A DNA stretch of 25,476 nucleotides from positions 1 through 25,476 of the IMG/VR virus record IMGVR_UViG_3300032174_000020. One strand, written 5' to 3'. The notes below the pieces were generated by a model that saw only the letters and a list, made by a program, of their open reading frames with translations, did not search any database and was not told the DNA's origin. The DNA is from a virus. Below are positions 12,947 to 19,944 of the stretch, in pieces; the stretch's first letter is position 1; each line of letters opens with the position of its first letter. Made by a program: the position numbers and the translations under genes.

Positions 12947-13202
12947 GGGTTTACGCCTGCCCCTGAAGACCGAGGGCGAGGCGTTTCAGTACGACGCCGG
13001 GGATGGTGTGGTCTTGGTTTCTAGACCACATCCTCACGCAGCGATGTGCGCGTGGCCAGGCGAGAGTGTGGCCGAGCGCCTGCAGCTCGTGCTCGGTGAA
13101 CTCGACCATGACGCGGCGAACGGGTTTTGGTGGGAGATTCCACCGGATGACGCGCGTGAACTGGCGGCGTTGATCCGCGCCGCGCTCGGGGGCGAAGCAT
13201 GA
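12924..13202 (+). CDS. Hypothetical protein (92 aa)
   Basis: The ATG at 12924 lies inside the previous gene; no other good start exists before the conserved-looking part, though a later start is possible. The sequence contains FQYDAGDGVVLVSRPHPH and a helix VAERLQLVLGELDH, ending DDARELAALIRAALG. No family is recognised. It overlaps the next gene by ATGA (13199-13202). Confidence 0.55.
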   Translation: MAPERGTEGLRLPLKTEGEAFQYDAGDGVVLVSRPHPHAAMCAWPGESVAERLQLVLGELDHDAANGFWWEIPPDDARELAALIRAALGGEA

Positions 13203-13360
13203 CCAAGGGCGACGACGATTACTGGTGGGACGATCCGATACGTCCCGTGCTGGTCGTGGACGAGCCGACGCCTAAATGGTCAGGCCTCTACAATCATCGA
13301 GGCGAGAAACTAGAGCGGCGCCCACCGCCGTTTGGTTTCCGGCGCGCGCGCTACCGGTAG
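13199..13360 (+). CDS. Small acidic-to-basic hypothetical protein (53 aa)
   Basis: Begins at ATGA 13199, with an acidic and aromatic start (KGDDDYWWDDPIRPV) and a strongly basic end (RRPPPFGFRRARYR). It is immediately before the portal gene with a three-base gap. The charge split is typical of small phage linker or regulatory peptides, but no function can be assigned. Confidence 0.5.
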   Translation: MTKGDDDYWWDDPIRPVLVVDEPTPKWSGLYNHRGEKLERRPPPFGFRRARYR

Positions 13361-13363
13361 GCG

Positions 13364-15688
13364 ATGGCTGGCCTCGCCCCACCCAACCTACGCCTTGGCC
13401 CGCAGGCGCCGCCGACGCCAGCGCCAGACCCGGACGGCATCATCGTTGAGGTCGCCGAGGGCGACGGCGCCGACGCGCCGGAGTTCGACGACAAGGGCGC
13501 GATCCTCCGGGTCGACCATCCCGACGGGTCGGTGACCATCTCGCTGGATGGACGGCCAATCTCCGACCCGCAGCGCCCCGCGTCGACAGGCGCATGGTTC
13601 GACAACCTCTGCGACAAGGTCGACCAACTCGAACTCGGCCGCATCGCCGAGGAACTGATCCGCGGCATCGACGACGATAAAGAGTCGCGCCGCGAGTGGG
13701 TGGAGGCGCGCAAGACCGGCATCCAGCTGCTCGGGCTGAAGCTGGAGGTGCCCGGCGTCCAGGGCGCTAGCGACGGCGCGCCGGTCGAGGGCATGAGCAA
13801 GGTCCGCGACTCGCTGCTGCTCGAGGCGGTGCTGCGCTTCCAAGCCAACGCCCGCAGCGAGCTGCTGCCGACCGACGGGCCGGTGAAGGTGCGCGACGAC
13901 GCGACCAACGGCACGACGCCGCAGGAGGACGCGACCGCGGGCGCCCTGCAGACCGACATGAACCACTACCTCACGGCGGTGGCGACTGAGTACTATCCCG
14001 ACACCGACCGCATGCTGCTGATGCTGGGCTTCGGGGGGACCTCGTTCAAGAAGGTCTACAAGTGCCCGCTGCGCAACCGTCCGGTGAGCGAGAGCGTCGA
14101 CGCCGAAGACCTGATCGTCAACCAGGCCGCGACCGACCTGAAGAACGCCAAGCGGGTCACGCACCGGGTGATGATGCGGCCCTCGACGGTGAAGCGCCTG
14201 CAGATCCTTGGCGTCTACCGGGACGTGGACCTGCCCGACCCGATGTCGCCCGAACTGGACGAGGCGCAGCGGGAGAAGGCGGCGCAGCAGGGCGTGCGGC
14301 CCGAGAGCGCGCGACCGGAGGATCGCGACCGGGAAATCTACGAGTGCTACTGCGAGCTCGACATCAAGGGGTTCGAGCACAGGTGGAAGGGCAAGGCCTC
14401 AGGCCTCGAGGTGCCCTACCGGGTAACGATCGATGTCTCGTCAAAGCAGATCCTCTCCGTCTGCCGCAACTACAACAAGTCGACCGAGGAACTGCCCGAG
14501 CCGCGGGTAACGTTCGTCAAGTACACCTATGTGCCGGGCCTCGGCTTCTACGACATCGGCCTGATGCACATCCTGGGCAACATGGCCAACGCGCTCACCG
14601 CCGCCGAGCGGGAGATGCTCGACAACGGCATGTTCGCCAACTTCCCCGGCTTCCTCGTCGCCAAGCAGGGCTCGCGGCAGAACACCACCATCTTCCGGGT
14701 GCCGCCGGGCGGCGGCCAGCAGGTCGACACAAACGGCGGACCGATCGGCGATGCGGTGATGCCGCTACCCTACAACACCCAGCAGATGCCAGCGCTGATG
14801 GCGCTAGTGCAGGCGCTAAAGCAGGATGGCCAGCGGATCGGCGGGGTGAGCGAGCTGCAGGTTGGCGAGGGGCGCCCCGACGCGCCGGTGGGCACGACGC
14901 TGGCGATGATCGACCAGGCGACCAAGATCGAGAACTCGGTCCACAAGCGCCTGCACGCAGCTCAGGCCGAGGAGTTCCGGCTCTTGGTGGAGTGCTTCCG
15001 CGAGAACCCGGAGACATTCTGGCAGCGCGGATGCGCCTCGCCGACGCAGTGGGACGAGCAGTCGTTCCTGGCCGCGCTCGACAACTGCGACCTCGTCCCG
15101 CAGGCCGACCCCAACACCGCCAGCCACGCGCAGCGGGTGATGAAGGTCTACGCGCTGAAGCAGCTGCAAGCGTCGAACCCGTCGATGTACGACCCGATCG
15201 CCATAGACACCGTCGCGCTACAGACTATCGGCTGGTCGAACCCCGAGCAGTTCTTCGTGCCACCGACCGCGATGCAGCAGCCTCCACCTGAGATGCAGGA
15301 AATCATCGCCAATATGGAGGTCGAGAAGCAGAAGGCGGACGCGGACACGGCGGTGGCGCACGCGAAGGTCGCCGAGGTCCAGGCCAAGGCGGCACAGGGC
15401 GGCTTCGCGCGGCAGGGCCTAGGCGCCGCCGCGCCCCAGCAGCCTGATCCCGCCGCGGCCCAGACCGCCGACGCGCGCCTGATCGACGCGCAGACCAACC
15501 GCCTGGAGACCCACCTGAAGGCGCGCGAGATGGCGGCCAACCATCAGGACGAGGCGCTTGACCGGCAGTCGAAGGAGAAGATCGCCCTGCTCGACATGGC
15601 GCGCGAGATCATGCGCGAGCCGCAGGACGCGGCGGTCGGCGCCTCCGAGGTGAAGCCGATCGAGAAAAAGATCGGGGTGGCGCCGTGA
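13364..15688 (+). CDS. Portal protein, P22-like
   Basis: 774 residues, near the 725 of P22 gp1. The N-terminal 130 residues are variable and acidic. The middle contains RDSLLLEAVLRFQANARSEL, then DMNHYLTAVATEYYPDTDRM, MLGFGGTSFKKVYKCPL, and FVKYTYVPGLGFYDIGLMHI, all typical of this portal type in alphaproteobacterial phages. The region GTTLAMIDQATKIENSVHKRLH is the long-helix part that lines the channel. From about 640 on there is a charged coiled coil (MEVEKQKADADTAVAHAKVAEVQ) as in P22-type barrels. It forms the dodecameric DNA gate where the terminase docks. No break or missing domain is visible. Confidence 0.92.
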   Translation: MAGLAPPNLRLGPQAPPTPAPDPDGIIVEVAEGDGADAPEFDDKGAILRVDHPDGSVTISLDGRPISDPQRPASTGAWFDNLCDKVDQLELGRIAEELIRGIDDDKESRREWVEARKTGIQLLGLKLEVPGVQGASDGAPVEGMSKVRDSLLLEAVLRFQANARSELLPTDGPVKVRDDATNGTTPQEDATAGALQTDMNHYLTAVATEYYPDTDRMLLMLGFGGTSFKKVYKCPLRNRPVSESVDAEDLIVNQAATDLKNAKRVTHRVMMRPSTVKRLQILGVYRDVDLPDPMSPELDEAQREKAAQQGVRPESARPEDRDREIYECYCELDIKGFEHRWKGKASGLEVPYRVTIDVSSKQILSVCRNYNKSTEELPEPRVTFVKYTYVPGLGFYDIGLMHILGNMANALTAAEREMLDNGMFANFPGFLVAKQGSRQNTTIFRVPPGGGQQVDTNGGPIGDAVMPLPYNTQQMPALMALVQALKQDGQRIGGVSELQVGEGRPDAPVGTTLAMIDQATKIENSVHKRLHAAQAEEFRLLVECFRENPETFWQRGCASPTQWDEQSFLAALDNCDLVPQADPNTASHAQRVMKVYALKQLQASNPSMYDPIAIDTVALQTIGWSNPEQFFVPPTAMQQPPPEMQEIIANMEVEKQKADADTAVAHAKVAEVQAKAAQGGFARQGLGAAAPQQPDPAAAQTADARLIDAQTNRLETHLKAREMAANHQDEALDRQSKEKIALLDMAREIMREPQDAAVGASEVKPIEKKIGVAP

Positions 15689-15951
15689 GCAAAACTGTCT
15701 TCAGGCGGTCGCTCTTCGGCGGAGTCAAATGGTCCCGTCCCTGCGAACGGCTGCGCGATTGTCCGCCCCCGCCCGAAGGCGCGCAGAGGGTCGACGCCGG
15801 CTACAAGGGTTACGAACTGATCGATGTAGGCCGCGAGCGTTGGCGGTTCCAACATGGGTACCCCGTCGCCTACTTCCTCTATACCTCCGACAAGAGCGAT
15901 CCCAGCGCCCCGTGGGAAGCGGTGTGGCTAGAGGAGGGCTACCAAGGATGA
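15685..15951 (+). CDS. Hypothetical protein (88 aa)
   Basis: GTG start overlapping the portal stop (GTGA 15685-15688). A basic start (KTVFRRSLFGGVKWSRP) and a beta-rich second half (YKGYELIDVGRERWRFQHG ... VAYFLYTSDKS) resemble a small folded domain. Not recognised. It ends in an ATGA overlap with the cysteine-rich gene. Confidence 0.55.
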   Translation: MSKTVFRRSLFGGVKWSRPCERLRDCPPPPEGAQRVDAGYKGYELIDVGRERWRFQHGYPVAYFLYTSDKSDPSAPWEAVWLEEGYQG

Positions 15952-16505
15952 CCAACGCCACGATCCGCGACGCGCTGCTGACGGCAAGGAACCTGGGCGA
16001 AGGCGGCGCGGTGCGCCTAGTCAAGACGCCGCCGCATAAGGGCGGCTTATTCCTGCAGCCCAACGACGATGGCCCGAAGCGGGAACTGGTCGAGAACCAC
16101 CACCGGGACTTCCTCGCCAACCACTTCAAGTACGCCGACCCCTACACGGGCGTCGGGCGCACCTACGACGAGCGCGGCGACTACAACTGCGGGCGCTGCA
16201 ACCAGGCCGACGGGACCAAGTGCCTGCTGGTCAAGGTGACCATCGACCGCGCCGCGGGCAGCTGCGGCCAGTGGGAGAACCTATGCGCCGGCGACCCGGA
16301 GATGGAGACCCGCTACATGAGCCCGGATGTCGCCGTCTATGGCGTCGCCAAGAACGGCAAGGGCTTCGGTTGCCACCGCTGCCCCTACGCCGAACCCGCC
16401 CATAAGCCAGATTCGCGCGGTCGCTCGCTATACTGCGGCAAGGGCGACTGCCGGGTGTTCCCCGACGCCTGCTGCGCCCTAAATGGCGCGCCGGTCCTGC
16501 CGTGA
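15948..16505 (+). CDS. Cysteine-rich protein, possible metal or Fe-S cluster binding
   Basis: 185 residues from the ATG at 15948 (ATGA overlap; the open frame upstream shadows the previous gene). It holds 11 cysteines in two groups: Cys81-x2-Cys84, Cys92, Cys106 (GSCGQW), Cys113; and Cys142-x2-Cys145, Cys163, Cys168, Cys175-Cys176. The first group, CxxC then C then SCGxW, loosely resembles the ligand order of high-potential iron-sulfur proteins, but spacing differs and no search was possible. The N terminus TIRDALLTARNLGEGG resembles that of the next protein. It could be a virion or cytoplasmic redox/metal protein; function unknown. Confidence 0.7.
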   Translation: MTNATIRDALLTARNLGEGGAVRLVKTPPHKGGLFLQPNDDGPKRELVENHHRDFLANHFKYADPYTGVGRTYDERGDYNCGRCNQADGTKCLLVKVTIDRAAGSCGQWENLCAGDPEMETRYMSPDVAVYGVAKNGKGFGCHRCPYAEPAHKPDSRGRSLYCGKGDCRVFPDACCALNGAPVLP

Positions 16506-17059
16506 CCTCCAAGGCGATCCGCGCCGCGCTGATGACCGCAAGGAGCGAAGGCGGCGTCGTCAATCACAACCCCAGCGAAGCCCAGAAGCGCAGCGGCAAC
16601 TACGCCAAGGAGCACATCAGCTTCCAGGGCCTGCCCATCTCAATCGAGAACAAGAAGGGGTCTATCCGCCGAGGCCGGGATGCCAACGGGCGACCGTGGG
16701 AAGCGACGCTGCCAGCCGACTACGGCTACATCAAGCGCACTCTGGGCGCGGACGGCGATCATGTGGACGCCTATGTCGGGCCGAACCCTCAGTCGAAACT
16801 CGTGTTCGTGGTCAACCAGCTGCACCATCCGACGCGCAGGTTCGACGAACACAAGGTGATGCTCGGCTTCGAGACCGAACGGCAAGCGCGAGATGCCTAT
16901 TGCGCCGCCTTCAGCGACGGCAAAGGCGCGCAACGTCTGGGAAGTCTGGAGACGATGTCGCTGGACGCCTTCAGGCACTGGCTCAAACACGGTCATACTG
17001 GTCGCCGCGCTAATGGTCGGGACATCGTTGACCGCGCCCTGGCGCTTACACGCGCCTAA
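16502..17059 (+). CDS. InPase-domain (polyvalent-protein type) protein
   Basis: 185 residues, GTG start in a GTGA overlap. The core resembles the so-called inorganic pyrophosphatase (InPase) domain found in phage polyvalent proteins: ADYGYIKRTLGADGDHVDAYVG (72-93), KLVFVVNQ, FDEHKVMLGF (114-123), and TMSLDAFRHWL (151-161). These acidic positions (Asp73, Asp85, Asp89) would bind metal. Whether pyrophosphate is hydrolysed is not established to my knowledge. The first residues AIRAALMTARSEGG and the last ones IVDRALALTRA are short motifs that recur elsewhere in this window. It is the last gene before the helicase/methyltransferase cassette. Confidence 0.78.
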   Translation: MTSKAIRAALMTARSEGGVVNHNPSEAQKRSGNYAKEHISFQGLPISIENKKGSIRRGRDANGRPWEATLPADYGYIKRTLGADGDHVDAYVGPNPQSKLVFVVNQLHHPTRRFDEHKVMLGFETERQARDAYCAAFSDGKGAQRLGSLETMSLDAFRHWLKHGHTGRRANGRDIVDRALALTRA

Positions 17060-17061
17060 CT

Positions 17062-17099
17062 AAGCGCCACAATTAGCTTGACAGCGAACGCTGGCGCTT
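17062..17099. promoter_or_regulatory. Inverted repeat at the cassette's left edge
   Basis: AAGCGCCA (17062-17069) and TGGCGCTT (17092-17099) pair perfectly across 22 bases, and the palindrome AGCGAACGCT (17083-17092) is nested inside. TTGACA (17078-17083) lies in the loop and would make a good -35, but the best -10 at 17 bases is only TCTTGT. It may be an operator or a cassette boundary rather than a terminator, as no T-run follows. Confidence 0.35.
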
Positions 17100-17131
17100 G
17101 TCTTGTTGCCGTTCCGAATTGGCGAGGGCAT

Positions 17132-18523
17132 ATGGACAGCTATGAGACGTTTCTCGCGGCGAAAGCCCAATTTGGCTCCGCTCGCGGTTTCGAACCTATC
17201 TTCTTGCCAGATTTCCTGTTCGATTTCCAACGCGCGCTAGTCGAATGGTCGGTCCGTAAGGGCCGCAGCGCCCTCTTCGCGGATTGCGGCCTCGGCAAAA
17301 CGCCTATGCTGCTGGTTTGGGCCGAGAATGTCGTGCGCCACACCAACAGGCCCGTGCTGGTCCTGACACCGCTTGCGGTCGGTTATCAGGCGCTGAACGA
17401 GGCGGAAAAGTTCGGGATCGAGGCGGCGCGAACCAGCGGCCAAGTCTACCCAGGCATCAACATCACAAATTACGAGCGCCTTCACCACTTCGATCCCGAC
17501 GATTTCGCGGGCGTCGTCTGCGACGAAAGTTCAATCCTGAAATCCTTCGATGGTGCTCGCAAAGCTCAGATCACAGAGTTCATGCGGCGCGTCGAATATC
17601 GACTGCTCGACACCGCCACGGCCGCGCCGAACGACTACATAGAACTCGGCACGTCGAGCGAGGCGCTGGGCGAACTCGGCTACACCGACATGCTGACGCG
17701 CTTCTTCAAGAACGACCAGAACACGATCAAGCCGACCGTCTATCGGCACCGCGGCTCGAATTTCGCGCAACTCGATGACGGAGCCAAATGGCGCTTCAAA
17801 GGCCATGCCGAGCGCGACTTCTGGCGCTGGGTCGCCTCCTGGGCGCGCGCGATGCGTCGCCCGTCCGATCTTGGCTTCTGTGACGAGAAGTTCATTTTGC
17901 CGCCGCTGATTGAACGCAGCCATCTCGTCCACGTCGAAAGCCTGCCAGAAGGGATGCTGTTTGCGCTACCGGCCATCGGGCTTAAGGAACAGCGAGATGA
18001 ACGACGCCGCTCTATCGGCGAGCGTTGCGACAAGGCAGCTTCGCTGGTCTCGGATACCGAGGCGCCGGCGCTGGTGTGGTGCCACCTGAATGACGAGGGT
18101 GACCGGCTAGCCGCTGATATCTCCGACGCGGTGCAAATCAGCGGGACGGACAGCGATGAGGCCAAGGAGGAGAAGTTCCTCGCGTTCTCCCGCGGAGAGG
18201 TGCGGGTATTGGTCACCAAGCCGAAGATCGGCGCCTGGGGTCTGAACTTCCAGCACTGCGCCCATGTCGTGACCTTTCCCAGCCATTCGTTCGAGCAATA
18301 TTACCAGAGCGTCCGCAGGTGCTGGCGGTTCGGCCAGCGCCATCCGGTTACGGTCGATATCGTCACTTCAGAGGGCGAGAAATCCGTGCTTGCCAACATG
18401 CAACGCAAGGCGCTTGCGGCGGACAAGATGTTCGCCCAACTGGTCGCGCACATGAATGAGGCCCTCCGAATTGATCGCGGGGCGCTATACGCAGAGAAAG
18501 AGAAGGTTCCCTCGTGGCTGTAA
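17132..18523 (+). CDS. SNF2/DEAD-like superfamily 2 helicase
   Basis: 463 residues from ATG 17132, chosen because GCGAGGG lies just upstream; a TTG start at 17078 in frame is less likely. Motif I is ADCGLGKT (50-57), motif II CDESS (130-134), motif III TATAAPN (161-167), and motif VI RRCWRFGQ (395-402), with KIGAWGLNFQHC before it. It is an ATP-dependent DNA translocase of the type often paired with a DNA methyltransferase in phages and prophages, and the methyltransferase gene follows with a 10-base overlap. No nuclease domain is seen. Base composition is lower in GC than the surrounding virion genes, suggesting later acquisition. It may take part in modification, anti-restriction or exclusion; this is inference. 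Confidence 0.87.
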   Translation: MDSYETFLAAKAQFGSARGFEPIFLPDFLFDFQRALVEWSVRKGRSALFADCGLGKTPMLLVWAENVVRHTNRPVLVLTPLAVGYQALNEAEKFGIEAARTSGQVYPGINITNYERLHHFDPDDFAGVVCDESSILKSFDGARKAQITEFMRRVEYRLLDTATAAPNDYIELGTSSEALGELGYTDMLTRFFKNDQNTIKPTVYRHRGSNFAQLDDGAKWRFKGHAERDFWRWVASWARAMRRPSDLGFCDEKFILPPLIERSHLVHVESLPEGMLFALPAIGLKEQRDERRRSIGERCDKAASLVSDTEAPALVWCHLNDEGDRLAADISDAVQISGTDSDEAKEEKFLAFSRGEVRVLVTKPKIGAWGLNFQHCAHVVTFPSHSFEQYYQSVRRCWRFGQRHPVTVDIVTSEGEKSVLANMQRKALAADKMFAQLVAHMNEALRIDRGALYAEKEKVPSWL

Positions 18524-19476
18524 TCGACCAGAAGATCACCAGCGAGTACGCCGTCTATTGCGGCGACTGCATCGAGGGTATGGCCGAACTTCCCCCGGCT
18601 TGCGTGCATCTGTCGATCTACAGCCCGCCATTCGGCGGTCTCTATCACTACTCCTCGAGCGAGCGCGACCTATCGAATTGTCTGAACTATGACCAGTTTT
18701 TCGAGCATTACGCCTTCGTGGTCCGTGAGGTCGCCCGCGTCACCCTTCCCGGCCGCATGACCGCCGTTCATTGCATGGACGTGCCGTCTGGCAATTCTGG
18801 AACCGACTATCTAGTCGACTTCCCTGGCGACATCATCCGACTGCATGAGCGCGAGGGCTTCCGCTACATCGCGCGCTACGCGATCTGGAAAGAACCGCTG
18901 GCCGTCCGCAACCGGACGATGGCGAAGAACTTGGCGCACAAGACCATCGTTGACGATAGTTCGCGCTGCTCGGTGGCTTCGGCCGACTATCTGCTGGTGT
19001 TCAGGAAGGCCGGCGACAATCCCATTCCGATCACCCACCCCATCGGCCTGTTAGACTACGCTGGCGAACGCCAGCCGCCGGCTGAGCTGCTGAAGTATCG
19101 TGGTTATGAGGGAAACCAAATCGAGAACCGCTTTAGCCACTGGATTTGGCGGCAGTACGCCTCGGCGTTCTGGGACGACATTCGGTTGAGCCGCGTGCTG
19201 CCGTTCAAGGCGTCGCGCGACGATGACGATGAAAAGCATGTCCATCCGCTCCAACTCGACGTCATCGACCGCTGCCTGCAGCTTTGGAGTAACCCGGGCG
19301 AAACGGTGCTGACGCCGTTCATGGGTGTCGGGTCTGAGGTCTACGGCGCCGTGAGCGCCGGGCGTCGCGGCGTCGGCTTCGAACTCAAGCGCAGCTACTT
19401 TAAGCAGGCGCTGGCCAACCTGGGAGAAATCCGGCGTTCACCCACGGAAGCGAACCTATTCGAGGAGGTCGCGTAA
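18514..19476 (+). CDS. DNA N4/N6 (amino) methyltransferase
   Basis: 320 residues, GTG start inside the helicase's last codons. The catalytic motif IV SPPF (37-40) comes first; the SAM-binding region comes last, with HPLQLDVIDRCLQLWSNPGE (244-263), motif I PFMGVGS (268-274) and the following GRRGVGFELKRSYF. This motif IV then motif I order is that of beta-class amino methyltransferases (m4C or m6A), and SPPF can occur in either. The middle 90-240 should hold target recognition. The N-terminal YAVYCGDCIEGMAELP fits the family. Overlap with the helicase implies joint translation. The recognition site is unknown. Confidence 0.9.
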   Translation: MAVIDQKITSEYAVYCGDCIEGMAELPPACVHLSIYSPPFGGLYHYSSSERDLSNCLNYDQFFEHYAFVVREVARVTLPGRMTAVHCMDVPSGNSGTDYLVDFPGDIIRLHEREGFRYIARYAIWKEPLAVRNRTMAKNLAHKTIVDDSSRCSVASADYLLVFRKAGDNPIPITHPIGLLDYAGERQPPAELLKYRGYEGNQIENRFSHWIWRQYASAFWDDIRLSRVLPFKASRDDDDEKHVHPLQLDVIDRCLQLWSNPGETVLTPFMGVGSEVYGAVSAGRRGVGFELKRSYFKQALANLGEIRRSPTEANLFEEVA

Positions 19477-19477
19477 C

Positions 19478-19522
19478 CTGCTCAACCGCGCCCTTGCCAT
19501 GACGCGCCCGAAACGCGCATGA
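19478..19522 (+). pseudogene. Orphan 3' remnant encoding LLNRALAMTRPKRA
   Basis: Right after the methyltransferase stop, a second frame reads LLNRALAMTRPKRA and stops at 19520-19522. The NRALAMTR part resembles DRALALTR at the end of the InPase-domain protein (nucleotides 17030-17053 and 19484-19507 share 18 of 24 bases). It has no start of its own. It may be the original 3' end of the interrupted late gene, left behind when the helicase/methyltransferase cassette arrived, or a lost C-terminal tail of the methyltransferase. Confidence 0.4.
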
Positions 19523-19544
19523 TGACCCCCGTTCGGGAGGCCCC

Positions 19545-19751
19545 ATGACCCTGGAAGAGAAGGCCACGAAGGCGCTGGCGCACGTTGAGCGTGCTGCGAC
19601 CGCACTGAGAGGCGCTCCAGCCATCCTTCTGGCGCGTAGCGAGCTAGCCAAGGCGCTCGACATCCTGCTACAGCCCGAAGACGACCCCTACGCCGACACG
19701 AAACTGCGGCCGGGGCTCAATAAGCCGGTGCGAGACGACGTCGATGCCTGA
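19545..19751 (+). CDS. Hypothetical helical protein (68 aa)
   Basis: A strong Shine-Dalgarno sequence (GGGAGG) precedes the ATG, as expected for a gene that restarts translation after the cassette. The sequence TLEEKATKALAHVERAATALR ... ARSELAKALDILLQ is an amphipathic coiled-coil-like helix followed by an acidic tail. No family is recognised. It overlaps the next gene by 8 bases. Confidence 0.6.
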   Translation: MTLEEKATKALAHVERAATALRGAPAILLARSELAKALDILLQPEDDPYADTKLRPGLNKPVRDDVDA

Positions 19752-19944
19752 ATCGGCCGTCATCCGCGCCCCGGACTTCATGGACAAGCCGCCGCAACCG
19801 CGCCGGCACTTCATCGTGACGGTCGATTCGGTCCCGCCGCACCCGTGGGAGCGGTTCCGGGGCTGCGACTACGTCGAAGTGGATGAGATGGTCCTCAAAA
19901 AGGCCCTCAAGCCGGCGCCCAAGAAGGGAAAAGCCCATGTCTGA
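19744..19944 (+). CDS. Hypothetical protein (66 aa)
   Basis: Starts at ATG 19744 inside the previous gene. It has a proline-rich segment (FMDKPPQPRRHFIV), then DSVPPHPWERFRGCDYVEVDE, and a lysine-rich end (KKALKPAPKKGKAHV). No family recognised. The basic tail could bind nucleic acid or a capsid component. It overlaps the long Gly-Gly-motif protein gene by 8 bases. Confidence 0.55.
   Translation: MPESAVIRAPDFMDKPPQPRRHFIVTVDSVPPHPWERFRGCDYVEVDEMVLKKALKPAPKKGKAHV

Noticed and set aside
13388-14380. Minus-strand 330-codon frame opposite the portal gene
   Set aside because: Shadow of the portal gene; composition follows the complementary codon pattern.
14062-15291. Plus-strand 409-codon frame inside the portal gene
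   Set aside because: Alternate-frame shadow, very rich in Arg/Ala/Gly/Pro; the portal frame has consistent protein motifs throughout.
17078-17131. TTG start 18 codons upstream for the helicase
   Set aside because: The ATG at 17132 has a proper ribosome site (GCGAGGG), and the extra residues overlap the inverted repeat and the TTGACA sequence.
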